Assembly: GCF_011386835.1 (NCBI RefSeq)
Contig: NC_088800.1
Location: 84,880,981-84,944,980 of the forward strand
DNA: 64,000 nt
DNA from: Chrysemys picta bellii
Lineage: Eukaryota > Chordata > Testudines > Emydidae
Reading direction: 5' to 3'
Numbering within the stretch: position 1 is the stretch's first letter; the number at the start of each line of letters is the position of its first letter. The notes under the pieces are model-generated. The model did not search any database, was not told the origin of the DNA, and saw only the letters and a program-made list of their open reading frames with translations. The translations under genes were made by a program, and so were the position numbers. Below are positions 25,201-40,200 of this stretch, one piece after another.

Positions 25201-28200
25201 CCTGGAGCTCATTCTCTGTGGCCCAATATTTCACTGAGGCTGTATCTGCCACCAGTGCTGGGGCCGTTTCTGAGCTGGGCACGGTTGCAGCAGGAACCCA
25301 GCTGACGAGGGATCCATAGCCCTTGAACAGACATGCCCACTGCACAGCTGCTAAGCCGCACTTTGTTATCCCGCCAAGGGCACAGGCCTGTGAGTTGGGA
25401 TTCCTGGATTTTGTGCCCAGCTCGGCCCCTACTTCACCATGCGGCCGTGGGCCTGTTGCTTCCCCTGTCTGTAATAGGAGCACCTTACCGGTTGAGGGCC
25501 ACGACCGTAGCTCCCAGCTGATCCTGCACGAGCACAGAAACGTACACGAGAAAGCTGTTTGCACTGAAGCCTGGTGGGAGGAAGGCGCTGTGCTCAGAGC
25601 GGCTGCCTTTGTACATGCCGAACTCCTCACATTGCCCCGCTTTGCAGCGAGTGGCCAGGAGGATGTACACCAAGGGGGCCTCTTCGTCCTCCGTGTCTCT
25701 CCAGCCTGCAAGCCAAGCACACCGGGCAGTGTCAATGGGATCCGAGTGCACCCGCCAGGCCTGTAGCTGCAGCCATTGTCTTGACCACTAGGGATCAGGC
25801 TTTTAAATCCATCATTAACAGCGGCCCGTGCCCTCTCTTCTCCCCTCTGTTACTCTTGTCCCTTGATTTGCATAATACTGTGCAGAGTTACATTGCTGAC
25901 TCCCCCTGCCTCTGTACCCTCATCACTAGGGCCCTACCAAATTCATGGCCATGAATGCATCACGGACTGTGAAATCTGGTCCTTTGTGTGTTTTTACCCT
26001 ATACTATACAGATTTCACCGGGGAGACCAGCATTTCTCAAATTGGGGGTCCTGACCCAAAAGGGAGTTGCAGGGGGGTCACAAGGTTATTTTAGGGGGGA
26101 CATGGTCGTGCCCCCCTTACTTCTGCGCTGCCTTCAGAGCTGGGTGGCCGAAGAGCAGAGGCTGTTGGCCGGGCGGTTATTGTAGGGGGGGTTGCAGTAC
26201 TGCTACCCTTACGTCTGAGCTGCTGCTGGCAGCGGCACTGCCTTCAGAGCTGGGCAACCAGAGAGCAGCGGCCGCTGGCCGGGAACCCAGCTCTGAAGGA
26301 AATACCCTGCAAGCAGCAGTGCAGAAGTAAGGGTGGCAATACTATACCAGGCCCTCCTTACGTCTCCGCTGCTGCTGCTGGTGGTGGCTCTGTCTTCAGA
26401 GCTGGGCTCCCAACCAGCAGCTGCTGCTCTCTGGCTGCCCAGCTCTGAAGGAAGCCCCCTCGCCAGCAGCAGCTCAGAAGTAAGGGTTGGGGTCCCAACC
26501 CCCCCTACAATAACCTTGCGACCCCCCCCCCCCAACTCTTTTTTGGGTCAGGACCCCTACAATTACAACACCGTGAAATTTCAGATTTAAATAGCGGAAA
26601 TCGTGACATTTCAATTTTAAAAATCCCATGACTCTGAAATGGACCAAAATGGATCATGAATTTGGTAGAGCCCTCCTCATCACCCCCTCCACCGCGAGTG
26701 TCCCTGCTGCCCTGACAGGGTGGGACAGGCTGAACTAAAGCCTCCAGAGAACTGATAGAGGGATCTGAGACACAAAGCTCTGAGCTGGATTTCTCTCAAG
26801 TTTAGGGGTTTTCTGTTGTGGGTTTTGGGCCCCAGAACATTTGGTCATAGAGTTTAAGGTCAGAAGGGACCATCTCGTCTGATTTCCTGTATATCACAGG
26901 ACATCAACTCACGCTCTAAACCCAACCACTGAAATGAGACCAAAGTATCACAGCCCACAGGAGCCTAGTCTAGTATGTGCCATGGGCAGAGGATAGGCAA
27001 GACCAAGGTTCACCAAGGCCCCTGCAACGGCAGGGATGATATACCCAGATCATCCTGGCAAGCGACCCGCGCCCACACGCTGCAGAGAGAGACAAAAACT
27101 CCTCAAGGTCCCTGCCAGTCTGACCTGGGGGAAAAGTCTTTCCTGGCCACACCTGGAAATCAGTTAGACCCTGAGCATGTGAGCAAGAACCAGCCAACCA
27201 AGCCCCTGAGAGAGAGGCTGCTCGGTGCCACCTCAGAGTTATGGCCAGGCCAGCCCACCCCACGGCCCAGCTTCGGCTGTGGCCAGCCTGGATGCTTCAG
27301 AGGAAGGAGATTAACAAAAAATCCCCAGATACCTTGGGGGTCAAATATCCTTTCCTGTCCCCCTAGAGGTGGCCAGTTGAAACCCTGAAGCATGAGCTTT
27401 TAACAATTCAGGAGACCCTAGAGAAATCAACACGCCACCATGGGAATAGCCACGCACTCCCCATAACTCAATAGCAAAACAAGGACGATTCTGTTGTACT
27501 GCAGAGGCTGAATACAGCACATAGCCAAGGTCCCTGACTAGATATAATGTCCTAAACAAAAGCCCTGTCAAAGCTGCTGTTAGCTTGAGACCTCAGTGCA
27601 AGCCTGTTATAGTCCACCAGCCTTAGGAATGAATGGGTTATTAGACTGGATATAGCCCACTGATCTGTATTTTGTATCCAGCACTTTGTCCCTGCTTAAC
27701 ATATATTACTACTAATAGCCACAAACCCCATAATGCCAAAGGTACAAAGTTTTCATAATTAGCGCTGGCAGATCAAAATATACCAGACATTAAAATCGCA
27801 TCGTTCGGATTACCCTCTTGCTTTTCCACCTGATTGAAGCTGCAATGTGATCACCATCACAAGAATGACTAGCGCTAGAAACCAATTTGCCCTACCATCG
27901 GAAACATGGAATCCCAGCATTCATGTACAATAGAGCATGAATCTCTAATACTAATCACTTGGGGGAGAAGCGGGGGAGTTTCAGAGACACTTACTTGCAG
28001 GCCCACAGCAATATGTTACAGGGACCAGTCAGCTTTTGCATCATTGGGCTACATATTTTTGTCTCTGTGACTGTGTCAGAAATAACTTGCAGGAAAGGAA
28101 ACTGTATTTGGGTGGGGAAAGCAGAATGAAATCATTCAGGCCACATTTTCAGAGTGGCCTCTAAGTGGTGTCCAGTTTCTGAGTTGTGTGAATGTGGGGA

Positions 28201-31200
28201 TGTAAGTTTGGGCACTCACTTTTTTCCCCACACCCAAAACCCAGGTTTATACACACAATCCACTCGCACCAACTAGCTTGACAGGCATTCGGATACTTGA
28301 TTTAGATGTGAAAAATGTGTGCATAAATGAATTTTAGAATGTGCATGCTTGGGGTACCAAAATTGAGTGGGGCCTGCAGTCTGGTACTTGCAAACCTAAG
28401 GGTCTGCTTATGAAAAATCTGACCTACCTACAGGTACCCTTAGGAATAGAAGTGGAGCTGAGAGTAAAGAGCGAGAACTCTGTGGGACCAAGGAATACAT
28501 GCATCTGGATAACTCACTTGGTGTGAGAAACACACTCACCGATGAACAGTAGAGATGCCAGGCTAATCTCTGGCACTGTCACGACCACACACTCACCTGC
28601 ACATTCAAAGTGAACTTTTGCCATCAGCGCCCTGATTTCTCCGGTCGGAGAGAGCTGACACAATCCTCCAATCGGGGGCCGGTTCGGGAGCAGGTCAATG
28701 GAGGCGTAACCTTCCTCCCCCGTTGTGAGGTCAGTGATGTGAAGGGTAAAGGTGTATCCTTCCCCATCCTTTAAGGCCCCTGGCCGTAAGACCAGGTTCA
28801 TTCCGGTGTTCCCAGTGGAGGTAGTGGTTTTGTCCAAGATGAGAGACTTGTTTTTAAAGCTATGTGCTGCCCATCTCTACAGAGATGAAGGGAGAAAGAC
28901 GGGAGAAATTCTGGTTTAATCTGAAGTAATGTCCCTAAAATGTTTTTGGACTGAGTCTATAGGGGAAAGAATAGAATCTAGAGGTAAAGGCTGCCAACTT
29001 TGCAGTTGATAATTCAGCTTTGTTCTCATGTGCTGAAGCAACAAGAACTGGAAAGCTTCCAAACTGTCTGGTGGGAATATTTCCACTGTGAGATCCACTT
29101 TCGTCTCTGGGATTACATCATCCACTGACAAAATATTTCATAATCCACAACACAAAACACAGGAAATCAAATTAAACAGTGGTGGAATCTCCTGGGGATA
29201 ACATTGCTTTTACAGGCTACAATTGCTTTTTGAAGGTGTCCTGCATTGTTCCTGTCAATCGTACAAACGTACAACTGTGACAACGAGACACACCGAGACA
29301 GGCGGCCGGAAAACACCGTGCAGGAAACCGCTCAGCTCACTGGGGATATAGAGCAGCGTTTCCAGTGGGACTTTCACTTACAAAGCCTGTTTCATCCAAC
29401 ACCATATAGCCCAGTACGCGGCTGGGAGGGGAATGTGGCTGGAGGTGAAGAAAACAGACTGAGCGATCTATGTTTCAACCCCCTGAGCCAGAATAACTCA
29501 GGCCACCGAGCAGAGAGGCGAAAACACTTTAAAATCTCGATCAAAAGGAACATGAAATGAGCTCCTGGTACGTGAGCCCAGGTTGGCAGTGCCGTGGCAG
29601 GGGCATCATGGGTTGAATGGCCCTTGGGTAGCGGTGAGCCACTCTGATGGAGGGAGGCCACATTTCCCGCAACTCCTGGGGCAGTTACTGAGAAGATCTC
29701 TCCACAGGGACACAATTCGCACAGCCCATATGGGCATGGCTAGGGGAAGGCTCACTTGGTGGAGTTGCTGCTGACAGAACCTGAGCGGCTTCGTTTGAAC
29801 GGCAGCTACAGCAAGCCTACAGTGGCAAGGCCTGGCATGACATGGGGGGGGGCTCTGTGATGGGGTCAGAGCCCCTCCCCCAGGTTCACTACAAACAGAC
29901 CCTGCTCTAAGAGGTCAGGCTTCTTGCAGATTCACAGGGGACTGCACTGGATGAAGGGGACACGCTGAGCAAGGCCTCAGAACCCTGCTGCTCTGTTTCT
30001 CTTTGGGCGTTCACATCGATCGTGTTATTTTTCACTTAATTCTACCCCTCCCGCCCCCTAACACGAAAGGGATCAATTTTGCCTCCAACAGCAACGGCTT
30101 CCCCATCACCACTTTACCCCAAGCTTGGAGTCGTTCTGGCAGTTCCTGCAGGTGCCCTCCAGGTAGACATAGGAGCTCTTGCTGACTTCGTAGACAGACT
30201 GGGCCTTGCAGGAAACACATTCTAGGGACACAATGGGGACCCTTCCCTTCTTGATCAACACCTACGAGGAGGGAAGAACGGTAAGAGAACAACTCAGGAG
30301 ACGTCCATTCCATGCCTGATGCAACCAGGACACACACAAAAACATAAGGGGATATTGCTATCAACTTCTGACTAGTTTGCAAATGTCCTTGTGCCCAGTT
30401 CTCTGCACGGGAGCTCACTCCATTTCAGCAAGACGCGTATTTAGGGTGAAATTCACCCCACTGCAGAGGGACCAGCACGGGGCCTGTGCACTGCGCAAGT
30501 TCACTTAAGGATTCCCAAAGGGCTTTAGTGGGACAAGCCATGAATAAGCCACATAGGGATTTCACTTTCAGGGCCTAGATACGACGCTGCTGGGATCTCT
30601 AGAACTTCCCTACATTGATCCAGGCTAGACTAGGTGATTTTGTTTTTCCGTATTTTTTTTTAATGGGTTGCTTTAAAAGTTTCTGTGTATAGTCCTGGAT
30701 AGGATGCCAAGATGGCTCTTGTGGTTTTACTAAGTACATCTGTTACTAAACTGAGGTTCTCTGAAAGATGAGGCATCCTTCAAAAAAAAAAATCACTCTT
30801 ATCCCAGTTAAGACTAACCTGTGCTCTGTAGAGAAGACATCTAACTGGGAGAGGGAAGGTCTAGTTGGATCTGAGATCAAACATCTGGCATGCATCTGGC
30901 CCTGGAAACTTCTGCAACGCGCCTTGATTTTCTTTGGGCCAAATCTTTGGCCCTTCCTCTGCAGCGAGCCCTGAGCCAGTGAAACTAGCTGTGAAAAGGG
31001 GGAGGCAGGACTGGCCCCCTGCTTGCCACCGAGCCCTGAACAATGGGAGTTGTCTGTCCTCCAATACATACCAAGGCTCTGTGCCTGCCTAGGCCCCTGG
31101 GCATTCTTCCCAATGGAAGGGGAATGCAGTGAGGCCTGGTCCTGCAGCAGCATCTTCCTCTCTTGTTCCCGCTGAGATCCTCAGCCTGGGCCTTTGTGCT

Positions 31201-34200
31201 GGGTCTCAGGATCTGGCCCTGGGCCTGCATGGCTCTGTTCAGTGCATTCTTTATGTCACGACTTTGTATAAACTGTCAGCATTCTAAATACACCTCTACC
31301 CCGATATAACGCGACCCGATAGAACACGAATTCGGATCTAACGCGGTAAAGCAGTGCTCCGGGGAGGCGGGGCTGCGCACTCTGGCGGATTAAAGCAAGT
31401 TCAATATAACGCGGTTTCACTTATAACACAGTAAGATTTTTTGGCTCCCGAGGACAGCGTTATATCGGGGTAGAGGTGTACATTTTTAAAATGCCCTTGA
31501 AAGACATGAGAAATGATAAAGAAGCTAGAACAGCAGCGCCTACTGGCTATCAAATGCATTTTGGTCTGTTGTGCAGGACAGCCAGTTTTTCCACAGGACG
31601 GTGTGTTGTCCCGGACTTTCCTCTCAACTTCACCGCCTACAACTGGTTACCTCTAACACGCCTCTCCTACAAAGCGTTGTGCAGGATAAGAACTTCAGGA
31701 TCCCCGTTCCCTCCGAGCCCCTGGCTAGTGTAGTATTTCTCTGTACTTCTCCTAAACGCCTTTAATCCCCTACCAAGCAGCACTGTGCGGAGTTTGCCTG
31801 GGCCCTAGCATAATGAGTATTCTGAATGTAAAGAAAGGCAGTAATAAAGACATTGTTTAACATGGCAGGCTGTTAAAAGCAAAGTGTTCCACCAACTGAA
31901 GGGGAAGAGCATTGAAGGTTCCCTCATTCCTCCAGCCTTTGCAAATTTCCTATGACACTGGATTCATTGTTTTGCGCTCATGCATGGAAAGCTGATAGTA
32001 CGGAATGTCCTTGAAAGACTATCAATTTAAATTTTTTTTCTTTATCCTCCGGCTTTGGTTTAAAAATCCAGGCAGTAAGAGTTTCCACTTTCAGACTAAC
32101 TACGTCTCTTAATTGCCAAACGCACCATGATGAATGTTTCTGACATAAGCCATAAGTGCTGTCGGACTGCAGATGCGCTCAGTGTTTGGTTTAATCTGAC
32201 ATAAACAACATGCCCTTAAAAAACCTTCTGTTTATTTTTTAAAAAGGAAAAAAGGGTAGGAACGATTGACAGCAAAAGCAAGTACCAGCCCTCCTAAAGC
32301 TCGCCCTTCTGGTGCCAATTTGGAAAGGGCACAGGGCTGTTAAGTGGAAGTAGGGCTGGGGCACGACAGTGCTGGGCACATTGCTGGATCAGTTCTTAAT
32401 CCCGTGGGCTGTAGGATCCTCATATTCTCCTAAGGCAGCTCAACCACTGTAACTTCAGAATCTGATCTGCTGTGAACTGGACCCCTGAATGATCCGGTTA
32501 TTAACATGGCGCATGCAGACAGAGAGCGAGAGACAGCGTGATCTTAATAAAAGGCCTACGGGAGGAAACCCAACAAAACACTTTACCGTTGTCAGCAGAT
32601 ATGCTGCCCCCTGGAAATTTAAAGTGTGTCCATCACTGAGTATATGGTATATGTCCCCCTGAGGGCCGTGGACCGAGCTTAGGACTCTGGGAGGAATCAA
32701 AGGCAAATCTCTCCTTCAACCTCTCTCTGCTTCCTCCCCAATTAATGCAGACAACAGCAAGCTCACAGTCCCTTGTTATGTTTGTTACTGTCCTGCAAAG
32801 TGGGGTCAGGAGAGGAGCAGGACTCCGGACCTACCTATGACTGTGGGTATCCCAAAAGCTGGCTAGCTCTGGAGTTTTGCTTGGAAAGGAGAGTGTGAAC
32901 CCTGCGCGTTGTCCTGTTGCCCAGAAGCAGACAGACACGCACAGTGAGGACAGAGGTACGTACGGTTTGATTCGTAGACTCGGGATTCAGACCCATCTTC
33001 CAGACACTGAGGTCAAACGTATATTCCACATCTGCTTCTAGTTTTGCCTTGGAAATGGTGTTGACCCCTTCTGTGGCACTGAAGTGCAGCGAGCACCCTG
33101 CAGGCGAGCTCTGCTTGCGAGGAGAAAAGACCATTCAAACCCTTCTTTGCACTGATGCACGTTGCATTTGTCTGTAGCCAATATGTTCAGTTTCCGACAC
33201 AATCAGTTCTTGCTATAAATTACCCCTTGTTTGTGGCTGGGGAGGTAGGGTGGGGTACCGGTAAGCGCACTGTATTTGCCATCAGGTTAGTAAACAACTC
33301 TTGGAACACCCCTATATTTTGGCTGGCCTCCACGTTTTTTAAAAATTAATTCTTGATTAAATACCTTGTAAATATGCTAACAGAAGGCAGAAAAAGAAGA
33401 GTGCTTACATTTACGCTAAGTCTGATGCACAAACCTCCATTTAGAAAGTGGAAAAGACCGAAGAAAAGGTCTTTCAATAAACAAGACAGTTCGGGGTCAA
33501 CAAGACAATATTCATCGAGAGAGTTTGCCATGAGACTCTGAAGGGAGATCCTTTTTTATTGGTGGCCAAGACTGATTCGATGTGTTGACCAGCGAGGAAC
33601 AATGTCCTGTACCCAACTGTTATTTGTGCTTATCCTTCAAAAGATTCATTTGGCTCCTGCTGAAACGGAAGGTTTTGAAATGACTCTAATGGGAGCAGGA
33701 TTAGAGAACACACATGTAACTCGAGCCTGCTAGACTGTAAATTGGCCCCTGTCCTTGTAATGCCTTCAGAAGATTAAAGCAGCAGCCACACCAGAACGGT
33801 TAACCAGAGGCCAGGTGCAATGGCAGATGCAGGGAATGCTCCTTGGCTCACTGCAAATGCTGAGGGCGGTGCATACGAATAGCATATAGGCATGATAAGC
33901 CATCACCGAGACTCCTGCGACTGATCTTGTGCCATCTTTCTGAGCTGGGTACCAGGCCACCCCCACTTCCCTTGTGATCCTACTGAGAGTCAGTTACGAA
34001 CTCTTCCCTCTATGCCTTCCCAGCCCAGACACAAAAATGGGTTGTGTGCGCGCACAGCGCCTGGCACAATGGAGCCCTGATCCTGGGTTGGGGTCTCTAG
34101 GTACTACTGCAAGGCAACTAATTATCACCGTCTTTTTCAGTGCAGATTCTCTTACCTTGGAGCAAGACGTGCAGGACCACCGGTAAAGCAGTGGCGTCTG

Positions 34201-37200
34201 TTCACCATCGTCCAGGTTAGGGTCATAGGATTTCTCACCATCCAGGATTAAGTCCCGAGTGTTGGACCACACGCGGTAAGATCCCCCGTCGATGATTGGG
34301 ACCAGCTTACTCGGCGTCATAGTCACATTGGCAAAAATACTCTTGGACAGTGGGGTGTCTCCAAAGGAGACAAAGAAGACGAAGCAATAGTTTCCTACTG
34401 CCAGGGCCAGCTTGGGTATGACTAGCTGGGGCCGGCTCACGTCAACGCTCAGCAGGTGGACCCTGTCGGCGTCCTCGAAGTGCAGGCAGCTGGGTGCTCT
34501 GTAAATCTCCCACAGATACTCGGTCTGGTACTTGACGCAGCCCCGGAGGTCGATCTGCGCCTCCAGGTAGTTCCTCTGGGATCGTTTCATGACTACCTGC
34601 GGTGGCAGGGCTAGTTCCACCTCCGGCTCCTCGCACTCCAGGACTCGGACGGTGACTGTGAGATGGGCTGTCATGAAGCTGACATGGTTGGTGGCGTTCA
34701 CCTCCACCTGGTAATCTCCGGCCTTCAGGTAGGAGTAGTTCGCAGCTGCCACCTCTGTGGTTTGAGCTGGGGAACCATCGCCAAAGTTCCACCAGAAAAC
34801 AACTTGCCACGCGCTGGGCTGCACGGAAGCTTCAAACAACACCGTCCTGTTCACAAAGGACAATGCCGGCTTAAGGGAGATTTGAACGATTGGGTCTTGG
34901 ACTTGGATCACTCTGGTGATGTTCAAACTCCCCAGGTCATTGAAAGCACTGAGATGAATTTCTAGCAGCCCTGGAGCCGCTGGAGCGTAGGAGACACTTC
35001 TGCCCGCCAAGCTGACCAGGGCACGGCCGTGCTCTTTCTGCAAGGAGAACTGCCAGGAGTACGACACCCGTGAGCCACTCCCAACCTGGGCGGTGAAGGT
35101 CTTTTTTGTTCCCGTTGGGATGCCCAGCTCGCAGCAGTTCACAAGCCGTAGGTCATGGATGGCTTCCAGTACTGAGATAAGCACCTGTGCGCGTTCCCGG
35201 CTGACTTGGTTCTGCACCATCACCATCACGAGGTAGTCACCGCTCTCGGTGAACTCATGGGTGAACCTAGAACCATTGAGCACCACGGAGTAGCCCCCAC
35301 TTATGTTCACCGAATAGCTCACGGAGGAACCCGAAGACATGCTGATCACAAAAGCGATTTGTTCCCCAGGCTCCACCACCTTCTTGCTCACAAAAAGCTC
35401 CAGCCCGTCAATCTTGTCCTGCACTGTGATATTCTTGCTGGCCACAGCCCAGCTGATGTCATTGGACACATTCAGACGGAGAGAGAAAAAGCCCGCCTTA
35501 GGGAACATCACCGCCACAGTCTGTCCAGTCTGCAAGCCTTTTGGCAGCTCCCACAGCCATGTCACATTGGTCCCCTTTTCGAGTTCACCACTGAAGGTCA
35601 CCATGGAGCCCGAGGGGACGTAGCTGCAGTCCAGCTCTGCAGTCCCAATCCTCAACCCCACCACGGGTTCCTGTACAAAGATGTAAACCGATGCATTAGT
35701 GGAACCAATCTTGTTTTCAGCGGTGACAGTGACTGCTGTAGCCCCAGGTCTTTGGAAAGAATGTATGATGAAGGGTTCAATGGTAACAGGAGAGAAATCC
35801 TCTTCCAGGTGCCAAATATATATTAGGCAAGTGCCACTGGTTACGCTGGTGCTTATGTTAACAGAGGCGTTTATGGCAGCCGGATTGGGGAAGGCAGAAG
35901 GTTTTAAAAGGCCGATACTTTCAATGAACTCCACTGTCCTGTTAACAGCTGTGCTTCCCAGCATGTTAGTGGCTCTCAGATAGATAGTGTAGTTCCCAGC
36001 CTCCAGGATGCTCAAGGAGAAGATCTTCCCACTGAACGTCTGCACGGGGGTGCTGTCCTTCCAGGCCGTCCAGCTGTAAGAGATGTTTGTCCCATCTCTC
36101 ACCACCGCTTGCAGATGAAGCGTTTTGTTGGTTGGGAAATAGGCATCTTCCACGAGGTCGCTGCTGGCGATCTGCAGTCCTTCGATCTGCTGCAAGACGT
36201 AGACGAAGATGCTGTCCTGCAGTGAGCTGATCTCGTTCTCCGCCGTCACAATGACATTAAAAGTCCCCACGGACCGGAATGTGTAGGAAATGGTGTAGGA
36301 GCCTTGGATGGGTGTGCACCTATCGCACAGGATCCAGGAATATCGGCTAGCATTGCCGGCTAGGAGAGTGGCTACGAAGCTCACTGACCCATTCAGTGGC
36401 ACCACAGTCCTGCTGGCATTGATGGTAAGCCCCTGGAGTCGCCTCTTCACAGTGAGGTTGAGCTTGGTCTCACTGTTGCTTACATCGTTACAGCCAGTCA
36501 AGCTGATAGTGTAGTTGCCGGTGTTGTTGTAAGAGTGGGTGATGATCGGTCCAAGCTGGTTACTGCCATCCCCCAAGTCCCAGCGGTAGCTCACTTTGGT
36601 CCCATTCCCACTGGCGGAGAACAGATAGATCTCGTTGAGCTCCAAAACCCTTGTCCCGTTGTATTCAATCTTCGCTACCCCAACTGGTTCTTGGACTTCC
36701 ACAAAAGCCGTGTCATTGTTGAACGAGACATTGTTGGAGACAGTCACTGTGACCAGGTAGACCCCTGTGCTCTTGTAAGTGTAACTCACTTCAGTCCCAC
36801 CGGACCTAGCGGAATCATTGGTCCCAAAGTCCCAGAGGTACCTGTATTGGTACAGAGGCATGGCGCTGACCTGGAAATTGCTCTCTTTGCCAAGGCTCGC
36901 AAACTGCTTGGGGGGTAGGAGCGTGACATTGACAATTTCCGGCTCCACACAGACGATGGTGAAGTAGTGCGCCTTGTTCACACTGCTTGAGAGAATCAGG
37001 GAGAGAGAGAAGATTCCGCTGTGGGTGAAGTTGTGCATTACCACAGGGTCCCCAGAAATAGTGACGTTGGACGAGCCATCTCCAAAGGTCCAGTCAAAAA
37101 TGTAGTTCTCGGAGTTCCCAGAGACATACGCGGTGAACTGTACGTTGGGGTGTTCCAGGATGCAAGAGGAAGGCTCTATTTTGAGGACCTCCAGGACGAA

Positions 37201-40200
37201 TACTCGGACAGGCACAGTCTGCGAAACAGAGTTCACGGGATTCACAGCTGTCACGTTAATAGTGCAGCAGTTGACATCCTTTTCATACCTATGGTCTACC
37301 TCTGGCAGCGTGCTCATCAGTATGGTCCCGTCCCCCATGTCAAATATCCAGGTGATGTTGTCCCCTGTCTCCACTGAAGCATTTATTGATATTGAGATGC
37401 CTTGCTCTGCCACCTCGTCGGATGAAACTCTCAGCCCAGTGATCTCTTCAAAGACACGATAACGCTGGTGTGTCTCCACGCTGCTAATCGTGTTGTTGGC
37501 TGTCAGGCTGACGTTGTATACCCCCCTGGTCTGATAGCTGTGGGTCACTCTAGGTTGACTCTCCAACAGCAGCGAGGAGCCATCCCCAAAGTCCCAGGTG
37601 TACCAGACTCCATAGGGGGATGGCAGCGGACAGGCTCTGAAGGTGACAGGCCGGCCTACGACCAGGACATCTGCATCTGCTTCTACAGTCAAGTCAGTCA
37701 AGTAAGTGTGGACGTGAACCGGGATCTGGTGGGTGAGGTTCTCAAAACTGTTTGACACTAGAACAACCAGGGTGTATTCTCCTGCAGATGAAGAGAGCAG
37801 AACATGGGCAGTCATGTTGGAGGGGTCCATGCAACCACCACAGGCCTTAACGGCCTCATGGGAAAGGTTAAAAACATTCCAGGTAGACACTGCTCTGCTT
37901 CTGCACCACACATGTGCTGTATTTCTCTTCTTTCTCTCATTACCACTAAGGGTGCATTAAAATAGGACATGCATGTGTGGCCAGCCTACCTATATAGGAG
38001 GCCAGCCTGACAGTTCTGAAGACTGATTCTTTTTCCGTTCATCCATATAATAGTGGACGAACAGAGAGTAGCCATGCATGCTGCTTCTACCTGTGCCCTG
38101 CAACTGTGCCTCATCTCTGACCCGAACCCTGGATGTGAGGGAAGTTCAGTCTCCATGGGCCATTCTGCTATCGGCCTATCTCCTGAGTTCCTAACTGTCA
38201 GGGTGGTTAAACACTGGAACAAATTGCCTAGGGAGGTTGTGGAATCTCCGTCTCTGGAGATATTTAAGAGTAGGTTAGATAAATGTCTATCAGGGATGGT
38301 CTAGACAGTATTTGGTCCTGCCATGCGGGCAGGGGACTGGACTCGATGACCTCTCGAGGTCCCTTCCAGTCCTAGAATCTATGAATCTATGAATCTATGA
38401 GACTGCCAAGAAGGAAATCTGCCTGTGCCAATGAGCGTAGTTTCTATGATGTGAACACACATCCAGTGAGATTATCGGATGGTGACACTTTCTGGTCACT
38501 TCCAGTCTGGGCTAGATTTGAACCAGCAATCCAGAGGAGGATTTAAACTGGTGTTGTGAACAGGTTCTCACAGTCAGAGATGATGTCTGATCATCCAGTC
38601 CTGCCTCCTGTGTTCATCAGCACCTTTCTTGATGCTAATTTTCTGCCAGGGCTTCGTCTGTTGTTTATTACAACCAATGACCAGCAGCACCAACAGTGGA
38701 GGGCGTTTAACCAAGAAAGAAACTAACGATACATGCAGGCCTCTGAATCATTCTCTAGTGTGGAGGTGCTAGGACTTTCTGAAGCTCTTGACCCCTGTAG
38801 CCCCCAGTGCAATAAAACTGCATAAGCCTCTTTCTCCCAGGCTATGCAAACAGAGCTTACCTGGTACTTGATAGGCGTACGAAACGTTGTGCTCGATCAC
38901 AACCTGATGGACGCTGGGATCAGGAATGAGGAAAGACTCGTTATATGGAGGTTTAAACTGGTAAATTTCATGACCACCATCTCCAAAATCCCATCTGGGG
39001 AGAGGAAAGCAGACATGCAGATCATGAGCTGGTCGTTACATAGTGGAATCCCGTAAGCACCCCCAGTGTTATTCCCAGTGTTCTGCTACAGTCACAACAC
39101 TGTGGTTACCCGGGGAGCTACCGCAGCGGGTTCTGCTGAGTATCACAACGTGAGTTATTCTAATCCCATCGCGGTGCCATGGTGACAGGAGTATGGTGGC
39201 AGTTAGAGAAAGGGAAGGAGGAACTTCTAACTAACCAAATAGCAAGTGTTGCGGAAGAAAGGCATTATGGGACTGACCTCCAAAAACACTGAACACCCAC
39301 TACCCCGGCTAAAACCAATGGGAACGCTGGGAGGCTAAGCCCCTCTCAAAATCAGTCTCTGTAAATACCAGATTTTGTTGTTATGGTACCACTGTGTTTA
39401 GATTTCTTCACCAGGACTCCTCGGTCCTGCTCCAATTAAGCATCCCTCGGCTCCTGTTCCAAAAACCCGGCATTACAAATACCAGCACGCCCTTCCCTGG
39501 TGCCAAAACATATCCCATAGGAGAGCAGAGACACTGCACAGGGAGTTCTGTGATGATTCTGTTCTGAGCAGGTGAGGAACAAAGACAGAGCCAAAGGATC
39601 ACCTAGCAAAGGCCTCACCCAGTCAAGCTCTGGGGGACATCAATAGGAATTTGCCTTGAATGAGCACTGAGGAAAGAATAAGCCAGAGCCTGTGAATTAG
39701 GCCGAATACCCATTTGAAATCAATGGGCCCTCGGGTGAGAAATCAGCCATGGCAAAGCCCCTGAGCTGTGCACGGTGAGACCCTAAGTTTGGGCAACGTG
39801 CAAAGGACTCACAAGAAAGCAGCGTCCACAGCCGAGTCGATCTGTACTCTGGCGGTTAGCTCCATGGTCCTGTTCTGAGGGAGGACCAGTGGGATCTCAG
39901 ACACGGTCAGGTCCTTCATCCTATTCATCTTCTCCACTGTGACGTTGTAATCAACTGTGACATTGCTGACGTGATTGGACGCGGTGAGCTGTTAGGGACA
40001 GGCAGGACAAACGGAATGGCTCTGAGGTTACCTCACCACGCTCCTGGGAGTACAGCACCAAGGAGGGATCTGGTTTCACAGTGCTAAAGGGACACTGGGA
40101 TGGGGCGTCTCCCCAAACGGGCCTTGAGCGAGCGGAATTAGGCCAGGCGGGTCCAATCAGCCAATTAAGCGGCAAACAGGGGAGAGATTTAGGCGAGAGG

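Noticed and set aside
35206..35826. 206-codon open frame on the plus strand within exon 15
   Set aside because: It is the antisense shadow of the PKD1 coding exon and has no recognisable protein content.
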